A stretch of 64,000 nt of DNA from Sphingobacterium deserti (GTDB lineage: Bacteria; Bacteroidota; Bacteroidia; Sphingobacteriales; Sphingobacteriaceae), in the NCBI RefSeq assembly GCF_000757725.1, contig NZ_JJMU01000002.1, positions 124,001-188,000 on the forward strand. Reading direction: 5' to 3'. Shown here piece after piece: positions 34,084 through 43,535 of the stretch. Made by a program: the position numbers and the translations under genes. How positions within the stretch are numbered: the stretch's first letter is position 1; each line of letters opens with the position of its first letter. A model generated the notes under the pieces. It was not told the DNA's origin and made no database searches. It was given only the letters and a program-made list of their open reading frames with translations.

Positions 34084-35421
34084 TTAAGAGTCAGTCACAG
34101 TTTTGCCCACTTGTTCCAGCGTACGACCCTTTGTTTCGGGCATCATCTTCCACACAAAAAGCAACTGCAATAGCATGAAGCCAGCGAAAATAGCGAAGGT
34201 ATAACCGCCCCCCAGCATGTCAGTCAGTGCGGGGAAGCAAAACGTGATAATTGCCGCCATTACCCAGTGTGTCAAACTACCTAAGGTTTGCCCTTTGGCG
34301 CGCACATCATTGGGAAAAATCTCTGAAATAAACACCCAAATAACGGCACCCTGTGAAAAGGCGAAAAAGGCGATATAAAACATGAGATAGAGCGTCACGG
34401 CAACGCCTTCTGTACGCCCTGCAAAAAATGAATAGGAAACCAACGACAGCGATGCGATCAAGCCGACGGAACCGATCAGCATAAGCTTCCGGCGCCCGAC
34501 CTTATCAATGAAATTGATTGCAATCAAAGTAAAAGCAAAATTCACCAATCCTATCCCTACGGAAGAAAGCAAAGAGCTTTGTGCGCCCAAGCCAGCCATC
34601 TCGAATACCCGTGGTGCATAATAAATAATCGCATTGATACCCGAAACTTGATTGAAAACGGCGAACAAGATGGCCAACATGACAGGCACCCGATTCGTCT
34701 TTGAAAATAATCGGCCATCACGCTGAGCTTGATTCTGTGCAGCCAGAATTTCTTCAATATCCTCGGCATAACGATCGCCGCTAATTTTCTGCATAACCCG
34801 GATAGCCTCATCTCTCTTGTTGCCATGCAAAAGCAACCATCGCGGGCTTTCCGGCACAAAAAAGATCAAAATAAAAAATAGAAGAGCTGGAAATGCTTGG
34901 ACGCCTAGCATCCAGCGCCAAGACTCTTCGCCAAATTGCCCGATAAAGTAATTGGACAGGTAGGCAATTAAGATCCCGAAGACGACATTAAACTGAAACA
35001 AGCCCACGAGTTTACCGCGGGAACCCGCTGGTGAAATCTCCGAGATATAAATAGGTGCCGTCACCGACGAGACGCCTACGCCAATACCACCCAGAAAACG
35101 AAAGATGATAAACATACTCCAATCTTGCGCCAATGCTGTCCCGATAGCGGAGAAGAAATACAAACTCGCCACAAAAAACAACGTGTTTTTTCGTCCGAAG
35201 CGATCAGATGGATAAGCACCCAAGGCTGCCCCCAATACCGTCCCCAATAGCGCAACAGCCATTGTCAATCCGTGTTGAAATTCGTTGAGCGACCAAAAAA
35301 CCTGAACGGCTTTCTCAGCACCCGAGATAACAGCCGTATCAAAACCAAACAAAAAACCGCCTAATGCCACTACAAATGACCAGGCTAAAATCGAATTTCT
35401 TTGCATTGTAAGTTCCTTCAT
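34084..35421 (-). CDS. MFS sugar porter
   Basis: A 445-residue twelve-helix transporter of the sugar porter family: GGFLFGFDTAVISGA in helix 1, SDRFGRKNT in loop 2-3, RFLGGIGVGVSS, PESPRWLL before the central loop, the second-half equivalent DKVGRRKLM, and PETKGRTLEQ after helix 12. Members bring in hexoses by proton symport or facilitated diffusion. It is the first gene of the pair with GH32, so fructose or glucose released from fructans is the probable substrate. No fructokinase is next to it. The start at the upstream ATG (MKELTMQRN) gives two alternatives five codons apart. Confidence 0.93.
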   Translation of the reverse strand: MKELTMQRNSILAWSFVVALGGFLFGFDTAVISGAEKAVQVFWSLNEFQHGLTMAVALLGTVLGAALGAYPSDRFGRKNTLFFVASLYFFSAIGTALAQDWSMFIIFRFLGGIGVGVSSVTAPIYISEISPAGSRGKLVGLFQFNVVFGILIAYLSNYFIGQFGEESWRWMLGVQAFPALLFFILIFFVPESPRWLLLHGNKRDEAIRVMQKISGDRYAEDIEEILAAQNQAQRDGRLFSKTNRVPVMLAILFAVFNQVSGINAIIYYAPRVFEMAGLGAQSSLLSSVGIGLVNFAFTLIAINFIDKVGRRKLMLIGSVGLIASLSLVSYSFFAGRTEGVAVTLYLMFYIAFFAFSQGAVIWVFISEIFPNDVRAKGQTLGSLTHWVMAAIITFCFPALTDMLGGGYTFAIFAGFMLLQLLFVWKMMPETKGRTLEQVGKTVTDS

Positions 35422-35635
35422 TGATTAGTTTATAAATTAATGGTATAAGCAGCACTTCCGCATCTAAAACCGAAGAAGATCGGTTATGATAACCCGTAGA
35501 CAAGCCTATCAAATGCTTGATCACAGGAATTTAGAGGAAGTCCATCTATAAAACTATCAATTTTTAATGAGAAACTTATAGGTTATTTTCTATCCGGCAA
35601 ATAGAAACAAGGGATATCAAGCGCCGCTAAAACGA

Positions 35636-35682
35636 GAAAGTGTTCAAAAGTACTGTCAGAGAACACGCTTTTGAACACTTTC
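35636..35682. terminator. Terminator between htpG and the sugar porter gene
   Basis: GAAAGTGTTCAAAAG and CTTTTGAACACTTTC form a 15-base perfect stem with a 17-base loop, 41 bp past the htpG stop on the minus strand. The rest of the 300-bp gap to 35422 holds nothing recognised except, presumably, the porter promoter. Confidence 0.85.
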
Positions 35683-35722
35683 AGAGGGTTAAAAAGCCCC
35701 TCGCTTTGCTTTTAAAATAAGA

Positions 35723-37609
35723 CTAGATCATCTCCACACTACGTTTTACAAACGACGTCAAATCAGCTCCAGTCAACAGACCCCTTGATAATAAAGCCAG
35801 ATCAAAAGCTTGCTTCGCCAATTTAGTACCATCTTCATCGCCACTTTCGATAATGCGTTTTACAAGCGGATGGTTTCCGTTGACAGTAACTTTGTAGTTA
35901 TCTGGAAGTGTGCCATAAAAGCCCATTCCACCGCCAGTTTTTGCCATATCTTTCATACGACGCATAAATTCGTCAATCGTTACGGCTACTGGAAGATCAT
36001 CTGCTCCTAAAGCATCGATCTCGACTTTCATATCACCTCTAGAAATAGCTTTTTCAAATATTTCAGACGCTTTCTTCGATTCATCTTCTGAAAGAGTCAA
36101 CGTTTGCTGCTCATCTTTAGGAATCAATTTGTCAACTACATCCGCATCAACACGTTTAGCCTGAACTTTATCGCCACCTTTCTGCTCTAAATAACCGGTG
36201 AAATGTGTATCCAATGGGCCATCCAACGCAAGAACATCATATCCCTTTGCTTTCACTGAGCCGATGAATCCATCTTGCTGCGCAGGATCATTGGTATATA
36301 GGTAAACGATATTGCCATCTTTATCCACTTGGATATCTTTGACTTTCTCGTAATATTCTTTTAGCGTGAAACTCTCTGCATCTGTATTTTTCAGTAGGCA
36401 GAAATCGTTTGCCTTCTCAGCAAACTTCTCATCGCTCAGCATACCATACTTGATAAAGAGTCCAATATCATTCCATTTCGCTTCGAAATTCTTACGGTCT
36501 GCTTTAAAAAGCTCGTTCAATTTATCTGCGACTTTTTTGGTGATGTAGTTGTTGATTTTCTTTACGTTGCTATCCGCCTGTAAAAACGAGCGTGAAACGT
36601 TTAATGGTATATCTGGTGAATCAATTACGCCCTGCAGCAGCATCAGAAACTCAGGGACGATATCTTTCACCTCCTCTGTGATAAACACTTGACGAGAATA
36701 CAACTGAATCTTGTTGCGTTGTATTTCCATCTCGTTTTTCACTTTCGGGAAGTAGAGAATACCGGTCAAGTTGAATGGGTAATCTACATTCAAGTGAATC
36801 CAGAAAAGAGGCTCATCCATCGAGTATGGATACAACTCCCGGTAGAAAGCCAGATAATCTTCATCAGTCAATTCAGACGGGGATTTTGTCCAAGCCGGAT
36901 TGGTGTTGTTGATAATATTGTCTACTTCAATAGAAGTGTATTTTGGTTTCCCTTCTTCATCCTCTCCGTCGGGCTGCGATTCTGACTTCGTTCCGAAACG
37001 AACAGGCACCGGCAGGAAGCGTGCATATTTGTTTAAGATCTCGCTTAAACGAGCTTGATTTAAAAATTCAGCTGATTCATCGTTCACATGTAAGATGATG
37101 TCTGTCCCGCGATCTGTGCGTGTACCTTCCGAAATTTCGTAGGATGTACTACCGTCGCAAGTCCAGTGCGCCGGTTCAGCACCTTCCTGATAGGATAATG
37201 ATTCAATCTCAACCCGATCAGCCACCATAAAAGCTGAATAGAAGCCTAACCCAAAACGACCGATGATTTCGTTCGCATCGTTTGCTTCTTTAAATTTCTC
37301 CATAAACTCTGTGGCTCCGGAGAAAGCAATCTGGTTGATATACTTCTTAATTTCGTCAGCAGTCATACCAATCCCGCGATCAGAAATGGTGATGGTTTTT
37401 GCCGCTTCATCAAATTTAACATCAACCGTAAGGTCGCCAAGTTCACCTGGAAACTGCCCTAAGGATGAAAGACGCTTAATTTTTTGGGAAGCATCCACCG
37501 CATTAGAAACCAACTCTCTTAAAAAAATCTCGTTATCCGAGTAGAGGAACTTTTTGATTACCGGGAAAATATTCTCGGTATGAATCGAAATACTACCTTT
37601 TTCTTGCAT
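35723..37609 (-). CDS. htpG: Molecular chaperone HtpG (Hsp90)
   Basis: A 628-residue protein of normal Hsp90 length. The N-terminal GHKL ATPase domain has IFLRELVSNAVDAS (catalytic Glu), ISDRGIGMT and GRFGLGFYSAFMVAD. The middle domain has ILYFPKVKNE and LYSRQVFI, and SLNVSR-type LNVSRSFLQADSNV. The C-terminal dimerisation region ends normally. HtpG is a cytosolic, ATP-driven chaperone for late folding and stress. It stands alone, followed by a strong terminator. Confidence 0.98.
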   Translation of the reverse strand: MQEKGSISIHTENIFPVIKKFLYSDNEIFLRELVSNAVDASQKIKRLSSLGQFPGELGDLTVDVKFDEAAKTITISDRGIGMTADEIKKYINQIAFSGATEFMEKFKEANDANEIIGRFGLGFYSAFMVADRVEIESLSYQEGAEPAHWTCDGSTSYEISEGTRTDRGTDIILHVNDESAEFLNQARLSEILNKYARFLPVPVRFGTKSESQPDGEDEEGKPKYTSIEVDNIINNTNPAWTKSPSELTDEDYLAFYRELYPYSMDEPLFWIHLNVDYPFNLTGILYFPKVKNEMEIQRNKIQLYSRQVFITEEVKDIVPEFLMLLQGVIDSPDIPLNVSRSFLQADSNVKKINNYITKKVADKLNELFKADRKNFEAKWNDIGLFIKYGMLSDEKFAEKANDFCLLKNTDAESFTLKEYYEKVKDIQVDKDGNIVYLYTNDPAQQDGFIGSVKAKGYDVLALDGPLDTHFTGYLEQKGGDKVQAKRVDADVVDKLIPKDEQQTLTLSEDESKKASEIFEKAISRGDMKVEIDALGADDLPVAVTIDEFMRRMKDMAKTGGGMGFYGTLPDNYKVTVNGNHPLVKRIIESGDEDGTKLAKQAFDLALLSRGLLTGADLTSFVKRSVEMI

Positions 37610-37935
37610 ATGATATTTTATTTTTTTCTATGTTATCTATTTGGCTTATCAAGGAATATTCCAAAGGTGATATTACCGACAGGATGACAGTATGCCAACG
37701 TGAGCCGGAAAAAAACTGACGCATTTGTCATTTATTTACAAAAATATTTGCAACTAATAAAAAAGACTACTAAGTTTGTCGTGTATTCAGAATTGCTTAG
37801 GCAATACCAACCGAGTGTAGTACCACGGTGGTAAAATAATACGGGGAAAAAGTGAGAGACAATGAGTGACTATTGTTTATTACACCCACAAATTTCTGGA
37901 TACAATTTATGGTTAAACTTTTAATTTTAAATTGT
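37610..37935. other. Divergent intergenic region upstream of htpG
   Basis: A 326-bp gap. It contains a -7-like TATTTTTG on the minus strand (complement of 37739-37746), 130 bp upstream of htpG, with no clear -33 partner, and a small palindrome ACCACGGTGGT near 37824. No gene is seen. Confidence 0.35.
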
Positions 37936-38214
37936 ATGTCAACAATTCTTCATTTATCAACACACCTACAGGAGCAATTTAATAACTACTCCATTCCAGA
38001 ACTAATTACGTTTAACAATGATATTGTCGAGAGCGATGGTTGGGGTACGACACGCTCTACCTTTCGCAATGCCATTCTCAAAGCTTTGGCTAAAAAGGGC
38101 ATCGACCTCTCGCCTATTATTTCCAAAGAGGATGGCTTTAGCAGTATCCAAATTGTAAAAGTGCGTTTGGAAAACAATGCGCTTGTACCGTTGAGGGTAT
38201 TAAGTAATGCGTAG
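37936..38214 (+). CDS. Conserved hypothetical small protein
   Basis: A protein of about 92 residues from the ATG at 37936; a longer frame from 37873 adds 21 residues that look like untranslated leader. It contains IPELITFNNDIVESDGWGTT, then RSTFRNAILKALAKKGIDLS, and ends in a basic strand (VKVRLENNALVPLRVL). I have seen this pattern only in hypothetical proteins. It is cytoplasmic and has no motif for catalysis. Its stop is followed directly by a field of short repeats, so the gene's end may border a repeat-prone region. Confidence 0.6.
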   Translation: MSTILHLSTHLQEQFNNYSIPELITFNNDIVESDGWGTTRSTFRNAILKALAKKGIDLSPIISKEDGFSSIQIVKVRLENNALVPLRVLSNA

Positions 38215-38294
38215 TGTGTATTGAGTAGTGAGTAGTGAGTAGTGTGTATTGAGTAGTGAGTAGTGCGTAGTGAGTAGTGCGTAGTGCGTAGTGC
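38206..38294. repeat. GTAGTGAGTAGTGCGTA microsatellite
   Basis: A near-continuous run of GTAGTG, GAGTAGT and TGTATTGA variants starting just inside the stop of the small protein gene. Similar runs recur at 38360-38391, 38457-38480 and 38761-38785 between larger repeat units. Confidence 0.8.
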
Positions 38295-38459
38295 GAAATT
38301 AGAAAAGATACTACAATGCACCGTTCTTAATTAAACGAAATGTCGCATTTGAAGGGGTATTGAGTAGTGCGTAGTGAGTAGTGCGTAGTGAGAAATTAGA
38401 AAAGATACTACAATGCACCGTCCTTAATTAAATGACATGTCGCATTTGAAGGGGTATTG
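38295..38459. repeat. Two copies of a 68-bp repeat, 97-bp period
   Basis: GAAATTAGAAAAGATACTAC starts each copy (38295-38362 and 38392-38459), and each ends in TCGCATTTGAAGGGGTATTG, with a few substitutions. The microsatellite fills the space between them. A third, weaker match to the AAACGAAATGTCGC part is at about 38518-38533. Confidence 0.8.
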
Positions 38460-38636
38460 CGTAATGTGTAGCGCGTAATGCGAAAGGTATTCTCTATTTT
38501 ATTGCTTCTTCCCATTATTAAACGAAATGTCGCCTCGAAAGCTTTGCGATATGTAGAAACTTGCCAATCCACAAACCTCCCCCGCAAAGGTTTCAAGCGA
38601 CAGGGTTTTGAATACTTTTGCCCTTCAAAAGTATTT

Positions 38637-38742
38637 GCCTTGCCGCGGCATGCGGCGGAAGGGTTTGAGCGAGGGACAATCCGTTTAGAAACTACATTAC
38701 CCTACAAAACCATTTGCCTTGCCGCGGCATGCGGCGGAAGGG
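38637..38742. repeat. Pair of GC-rich palindromic REP-like units
   Basis: The same 27-bp unit, CCTTGCCGCGGCATGCGGCGG plus flanks, occurs at 38637-38663 and 38716-38742. Each folds as CCGC/GCGG-type hairpins and both are followed by AAGGG. The rest of the gap to 38821 is not coding. Confidence 0.75.
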
Positions 38743-38821
38743 ATGTCCGATGGGATTGGTATTGAGTAATGTGTAGTGCGTAATGCAGCATTAATCAAAC
38801 CAAACCTTTATAAAAACAGTT

Positions 38822-40273
38822 CTACTTCACCATTAAATCTACTAAATAGGGTACATCAAGATTTACAAATGTATCGTAATCGAGCGTTTTCTGAAGCAGC
38901 TGTGCCTGCTGCTTTTCGCTGAATATGCGTTTCAAATTTCGTTGATATTTCTCGATTAGCTTCGGAATTCCTTCCTCTCGTCTGCGCGGATGCCCCATCG
39001 GATAGTGTACGACCACTTCGGGGAGCACAGTACCATCCTGCAAGGTGATAGTAAGACCATTTGCTATCGCCCGCTTATCGGGATCATGATAATCTACGGT
39101 AAAACTTGGATCTTCATGGCATACCATTTTATCACGAAGAACATCAATTTCTAGATGCTGAGCAATATGATCTTCGTAATCTTCTGCCGTCAAACGGCCA
39201 AACAGCAAGGGAATAGCGATCATGTATTGCAGGCAGTGATCGCGATCTGCAGGATTATGAAGTGGCCCTTTCTTATCGATAATACGAATGGCCGCTTCGT
39301 GCGTCCGAACCGACACAAGCGCGATGTCTTCCGCTGCCTTACCGATTTCTTGAAGTTTGTAGTGGAGTTGCATCGCAGCCTCCACTGCAGTTTGCGCATG
39401 AAATTCCGCCGGAAATGAGATCTTGAACAATACATTCTCCATGACATAACTACCATAGGCTCGTTGAAATGTGAAAGGCTTTCCTTTAAAAGAAACATCA
39501 TAGAAACCCCATATAGGTGCAGTTAAAACGGATGGATAGCCCATCTCGCCTGTTTGGGCTATCAGAGCTAACCTCACTGCTCTTGACGTAGCATCGCCCG
39601 CCGCCCAAGATTTTCGGCTGCCCGTATTGGGTGCATGCCTATATGTGCGCAGCGCCTGTCCATCCACAAAAGCGAGCGAAACAGCGTTGATCAACTCATC
39701 ATAAGTCAGTCCTATCATTTTCCCTACCACGGCGGTCGATGCAATTTTAACGAGCAATACATGATCTAACCCCACTTTATTGAAGGAATTTTCCAATGCA
39801 AGCACGCCTTGAATCTCATGAGCTTTTACCATGGCCTCCAAGAGATCTTCCCCTTTCAATGCTGCTTCCCCTCGACTAACGCGCGTGCGGCTAAACCAAT
39901 CTGCCGTCGCCAAGATTCCGCCAAGATTATCGGACGGATGTCCCCACTCTGCAGCGAGCCAAGTATCATTAAAATCCAACCAGCGGATCATGCTGCCTAT
40001 GTTGAAGGCGGCCTGTACCGGATCTAGTTGATATGCAGTACCAGGAACCTTTGCACCTTGCGGAACCACTGTGCCAGGCACAATCGGACCGAGCAATTTT
40101 GTACAGGCTGGATAAGTTAAGGCCTCAAAGCCACAACCCATGGTATCTAAAAAACAGTAAAATGCGGTTTTAAGAGCCGTTTCGCTTTCCACCTTATAGT
40201 GCAAAACATAATCAACGATGTCTTTTAAGACCTGATCAGCATCCGGTCGGTTATTGGGGATTACAACTGCCAT
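38822..40273 (-). CDS. prpD: 2-methylcitrate dehydratase (MmgE/PrpD family)
   Basis: A 483-residue protein, the family's usual length. It has DTMGCGFEALTYPAC near 50, IRWLDFNDTWLAAEWGHPSDN (about 95-115), AVSLAFVDGQAL, RKSWAAGDATSRAVR, and near the C terminus the NGLTITLQDGTVLPEV segment. PrpD dehydrates 2-methylcitrate to 2-methyl-cis-aconitate in the methylcitrate cycle, which oxidises propionyl-CoA. It is the third gene of the operon, after prpB and prpC on the same strand, separated from prpC by 158 bp of low-complexity sequence. The operon context distinguishes it from other MmgE/PrpD members. Confidence 0.92.
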   Translation of the reverse strand: MAVVIPNNRPDADQVLKDIVDYVLHYKVESETALKTAFYCFLDTMGCGFEALTYPACTKLLGPIVPGTVVPQGAKVPGTAYQLDPVQAAFNIGSMIRWLDFNDTWLAAEWGHPSDNLGGILATADWFSRTRVSRGEAALKGEDLLEAMVKAHEIQGVLALENSFNKVGLDHVLLVKIASTAVVGKMIGLTYDELINAVSLAFVDGQALRTYRHAPNTGSRKSWAAGDATSRAVRLALIAQTGEMGYPSVLTAPIWGFYDVSFKGKPFTFQRAYGSYVMENVLFKISFPAEFHAQTAVEAAMQLHYKLQEIGKAAEDIALVSVRTHEAAIRIIDKKGPLHNPADRDHCLQYMIAIPLLFGRLTAEDYEDHIAQHLEIDVLRDKMVCHEDPSFTVDYHDPDKRAIANGLTITLQDGTVLPEVVVHYPMGHPRRREEGIPKLIEKYQRNLKRIFSEKQQAQLLQKTLDYDTFVNLDVPYLVDLMVK

Positions 40274-40284
40274 TATTTATTATT

Positions 40285-40425
40285 ACTTTTAAATTTTCAA
40301 TCCTTACTTTCCACTTGTCAATTTTTACTTTTTATTTTTCTATTTTTACTTTTAACTTTTCACTTTTTAATTCTTACTTTTTAATCCTTACTTTTTACTT
40401 TTTACTTTTTACTTTTTAATTACCA
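40285..40425. repeat. Low-complexity TTTTTAC repeat inside the prp operon
   Basis: The prpC-prpD gap is almost wholly built of variants of ACTTTTTA, seven to eight bases long, becoming perfect towards prpC (TTACTTTTTACTTTTTACTT). It is purine-rich on the coding strand. It may vary in length by slippage and so affect prpD expression. Confidence 0.7.
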
Positions 40426-40431
40426 CCTCTC

Positions 40432-41583
40432 CTATCGTTCCGAAAGTGGCACAAAATCCCTATTTTCCGGGCCGTTGTAGTTCGCACTCGGACGAATAAT
40501 TTTTCCATCCTGTCTTTGCTCAAAAACATGCGCCGACCAGCCTGTGATACGTGAGATCACGAATAAAGGTGTGAACATCGGCGTTGGAATTCCCATCAGG
40601 TGATAGGATACGGCAGAATACCAATCCAAATTTGGGAACATCCGTTTCTCTTCCCACATCACAGTTTCAAGTCGTTCCGCTATGGAATATAAAGTCATAT
40701 CGCCCGCTTCTTCGCTTAGCTCTTTCGCAATACGTTTGATCACTTCATTTCTAGGATCGGCTATCGTGTAGACAGGATGTCCAAATCCAATGATCACCTC
40801 CTTGTTAGCCAATCGCTTCCGGATATCTGCTTCAGCCTCATCAGCATCGGCATAACGGCTTTGTATTTCAAACGCCACTTCATTGGCGCCACCATGCTTC
40901 GGGCCGCGCAAAGCGCCGATAGCCCCGGCGATGCACGAGTAAATATCTGAACCAGTACCGGCGATAACGCGCGCCGTGAAAGTAGATGCATTAAACTCAT
41001 GCTCCGCATAGAGATTTAACGAAACCTGCATGGCTCTTACCCAGGAAGCAGATGGCATATTGCCATGAAGCAAATGGAGAAAGTGACCGCCAACGGTCAA
41101 GTCTTCCGTTTCCACTTGAATCTCACGACCGTTTTGACTAAAATGATACCAATACAATAGCGCGGAACCCATGGATGCCATCAGCCGACATGCTATCTCA
41201 CGCGCTCCGGCCAGCGATTGGCTTTCCTTCTCGGGCTGTAAGCTTCCGAAAACGGAAACATAGGTTCGCAACACGTCCATAGGATGCGCCGTCGGAGGCA
41301 ATTGTTTAAGCACTTTCTGAATAGCGATTGGCAGACCGCGTTGGCTAGTTAACTGCGTTTGAAACGATTGCAGCTGAGGTTCCGTGGGCAATGTGCCATG
41401 GATCAGCAAATACGCGACCTCCTCAAACGAAGCCTGCCATGCCAAATCCAGAATATCATAACCCCGGTAATGCAAATCATTACCACTTTTTCCTACCGTG
41501 CTCAACGCAGTATTTCCTGCTGCTACGCCGGAAAGTGCTACGCTTTTCTTAGGTTTAAAACCTGATTCATTTGTCTCTTTCAT
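40432..41583 (-). CDS. prpC: 2-methylcitrate synthase / citrate synthase family
   Basis: A 383-residue citrate synthase-fold enzyme of the short (type II, about 370-390) length. Motifs: [12 protein letters not shown] near the N terminus, [20 protein letters not shown] with the His/Asn region, [28 protein letters not shown] (catalytic His) and a catalytic Asp region before [16 protein letters not shown]. Its neighbours prpB and prpD define it as the 2-methylcitrate synthase joining propionyl-CoA and oxaloacetate, though such enzymes often also make citrate. Its start overlaps the prpB coding end by 17 bp, so the genes are translationally coupled. Confidence 0.92.
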   Translation of the reverse strand: MKETNESGFKPKKSVALSGVAAGNTALSTVGKSGNDLHYRGYDILDLAWQASFEEVAYLLIHGTLPTEPQLQSFQTQLTSQRGLPIAIQKVLKQLPPTAHPMDVLRTYVSVFGSLQPEKESQSLAGAREIACRLMASMGSALLYWYHFSQNGREIQVETEDLTVGGHFLHLLHGNMPSASWVRAMQVSLNLYAEHEFNASTFTARVIAGTGSDIYSCIAGAIGALRGPKHGGANEVAFEIQSRYADADEAEADIRKRLANKEVIIGFGHPVYTIADPRNEVIKRIAKELSEEAGDMTLYSIAERLETVMWEEKRMFPNLDWYSAVSYHLMGIPTPMFTPLFVISRITGWSAHVFEQRQDGKIIRPSANYNGPENRDFVPLSER

Positions 41584-42463
41584 CGCGATTATTATTAAAC
41601 AATTGATCTAACTTTCTTTCGTAGGCATAATAATTTATGCTGGCGTAGAGCTCTTCGCGCGTTTGCATAGCCGAAACGACGTCACGCTGTGTACCGTCGC
41701 GCCGAATACCGTTATATACCAGTTCTGCAGCTTTGTTTGCTGCCCGAAATGCTGATAATGGATACAGCGCAATGGACACGGAGGCATCACGAAGCTCGTT
41801 AATTGTAAAGAGGGGAGTTTGTCCGAATTCGGTAATGTTAGCAAGTATAGGTAGCCCTGTGGCGTCACTAAATAGCTTGTAATCCTGCAAGCGCACTATA
41901 GCTTCTGCAAATATAAAATCGGCACCAGCCTCTTTGTAGGCTACTGCTCTGGCAAGCGCGGCATCAAGGCCTTCGGTAGCCAGAGCATCCGTGCGCGCGC
42001 CGATGACAAAGTTTACATCTGTACGGGCGTCAACAGCAGCCTTAATACGATCACACATCTCCTCCTGTGTCACCAGTTCTTTACCGGGACGATGACCGCA
42101 GCGCTTGGCGCCCACCTGGTCTTCTATGTGAATGGCCGCTGCACCAACTTTAATTAACGAACGCACGGTGCGCTCGATATTAAAGGCCGATGGACCAAAA
42201 CCGGTATCGATATCCACCAATAATGGCAGGTCGCAGACGTTGGTAATACGATCCACATCGATCAGTACATCCTGTAAAGTTGTGATCCCTAAATCAGGCA
42301 TACCCAAAGAGCCTGCCGCAACGCCACCTCCAGACAAATAAATAGCATGGAAACCGGCACTTTCCGCCAGTAATGCGTGATTTGCATGGATGGCACCAAC
42401 CACCTGTAAAGGTTTTTCTTTTTGCATCGCCTCCCTAAAACGAAGACCCGGAGAATACATCAT
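41567..42463 (-). CDS. prpB: Methylisocitrate lyase
   Basis: A 298-residue enzyme of the isocitrate lyase/PEP mutase superfamily. It shows [20 protein letters not shown] (about 40-59), [17 protein letters not shown] with metal-binding Asp, and the signature [16 protein letters not shown] containing the catalytic Cys of KRCGH. Length and motifs agree with PrpB rather than with the longer isocitrate lyase. It splits 2-methylisocitrate to pyruvate and succinate, the final step of the methylcitrate cycle. It is the first gene of the operon prpB-prpC-prpD. A separate PrpR-like regulator is not present next to it; the 260-bp gap upstream shows no clear operator. Confidence 0.94.
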   Translation of the reverse strand: MMYSPGLRFREAMQKEKPLQVVGAIHANHALLAESAGFHAIYLSGGGVAAGSLGMPDLGITTLQDVLIDVDRITNVCDLPLLVDIDTGFGPSAFNIERTVRSLIKVGAAAIHIEDQVGAKRCGHRPGKELVTQEEMCDRIKAAVDARTDVNFVIGARTDALATEGLDAALARAVAYKEAGADFIFAEAIVRLQDYKLFSDATGLPILANITEFGQTPLFTINELRDASVSIALYPLSAFRAANKAAELVYNGIRRDGTQRDVVSAMQTREELYASINYYAYERKLDQLFNNNRDERDK

Positions 42464-42728
42464 ATACTATAATTGGATATTTGAAAATTTACTAGCACAC
42501 AGATGCGTTAATTGTCTATGTCTAGCTATTTCTTAGCTTCTCGTCAACGAGCGTTATCGTGCATGTCGCTGCGTATCAACCACAAGATACAAAGTTTTTT
42601 TAACGAAACACAATCTTAACATCGTCAGAGATCGCTGCATTAAAAATGGATATCAAATAAAATTGAATAGCATTCCCGCTAAAAACAAAAGGTGCCCATG
42701 TAAGGTTCCCTAAGTAAAGTTTTCGATG

Positions 42729-43397
42729 ATGATACGTAATTGGACTATGCTATTGTTTGTGGCATCTATACATGTAGGATGCCAGTCAAGCAATCGAGAA
42801 GATAAAGTAGCAGATTCTTTAGGCAAAGAAACCGAGATTTTAGATACCGGGTCAGATGAAATTGCTAATAGCAGCCAGTCATTGGAAAATATTGCGGCGA
42901 TTCAGGATGCATACGTCGCAACGGTAGACAATCGAAAGGCCGGCAGGCTGGATAGCACCTTCTTCGAGTACGACTGTGATGGCGAAAAAAACGGACGTGT
43001 CGTTTATTTTTCCGAAGAAGGACAGCTGGTATTGATTAGGCACGACTATGGCGAATACAGCCACCAGGAGTATGAAGAGGAGTATTTTGTAAGGGATAAT
43101 AAGCTTTTCTTCGCTTTCGAAAAAGCTACCTCCTGGACTTTCGAGAGTGGCGCAGCAGAAGGAGCCACGAAAGATGATGTTACGGAAACACGGATTTATT
43201 ATCAAAATGAACACGCCTTCCGCTGTTTGCAGAAGCAATACGTCGTGCGAAGTAAATCGCTTGAGAACCCTATACCGGAAGAACTTCCTAATAAAGAATT
43301 GGATTGTCAAAAAGCCAGCTCATCGTTGGCAACCTTCCAATTGCTTATAGCCAGGAGGGAAAATCCTACGAACGACTGTTTGAAAAAAGCGGACTAA
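42729..43397 (+). CDS. Lipoprotein of unknown function, probable frameshift at its end
   Basis: About 222 residues with lipobox VGC (Cys18) and a signal sequence; ATG triplets at 42726 and 42729 are both possible. The middle holds VYFSEEGQLVLIRHDYGE and EEYFVRDNKLFFAFEKA, a pattern of beta hairpins seen in MORN/YD-like or META-type exported proteins. The last 20 residues look unnatural. In the -1 frame the region from about 43325 reads VGNLPIAYSQEGKSYERL, then FEKSGLITRSYF, and ends with TAA at 43433, so a missing base near 43318-43327 probably changed the C terminus. No family recognised. Confidence 0.7.
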   Translation: MIRNWTMLLFVASIHVGCQSSNREDKVADSLGKETEILDTGSDEIANSSQSLENIAAIQDAYVATVDNRKAGRLDSTFFEYDCDGEKNGRVVYFSEEGQLVLIRHDYGEYSHQEYEEEYFVRDNKLFFAFEKATSWTFESGAAEGATKDDVTETRIYYQNEHAFRCLQKQYVVRSKSLENPIPEELPNKELDCQKASSSLATFQLLIARRENPTNDCLKKAD

Positions 43398-43434
43398 TAA
43401 CACGCAGCTATTTCTGTGAAAACGTAATGAAATA

Positions 43435-43485
43435 AACAAGCCGGATACGAGCAAAACCAATTTTTGACCTCGTATACGGCTTGTT
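43435..43485. terminator. Bidirectional terminator
   Basis: AACAAGCCG-ATACGAG pairs with CTCGTAT-CGGCTTGTT around AAAACCAATTTTTGAC. Lipoprotein and superoxide dismutase genes converge on it. Confidence 0.9.
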
Positions 43486-43535
43486 TAAATAAATGAAAAA
43501 ATCGTGCTACAACAGCGCACTTCCATTTGCGACTG

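Noticed and set aside
37986..38321. 111-codon minus-strand frame with repeating TTHYSL units
   Set aside because: It is the reverse reading of the GTAGTG microsatellite and of the small gene at 37936; not a real protein.
38206..38459. CRISPR array
   Set aside because: Only two long units with a 97-bp period and microsatellite between them; no short regular repeats, no unique spacers, no cas genes.
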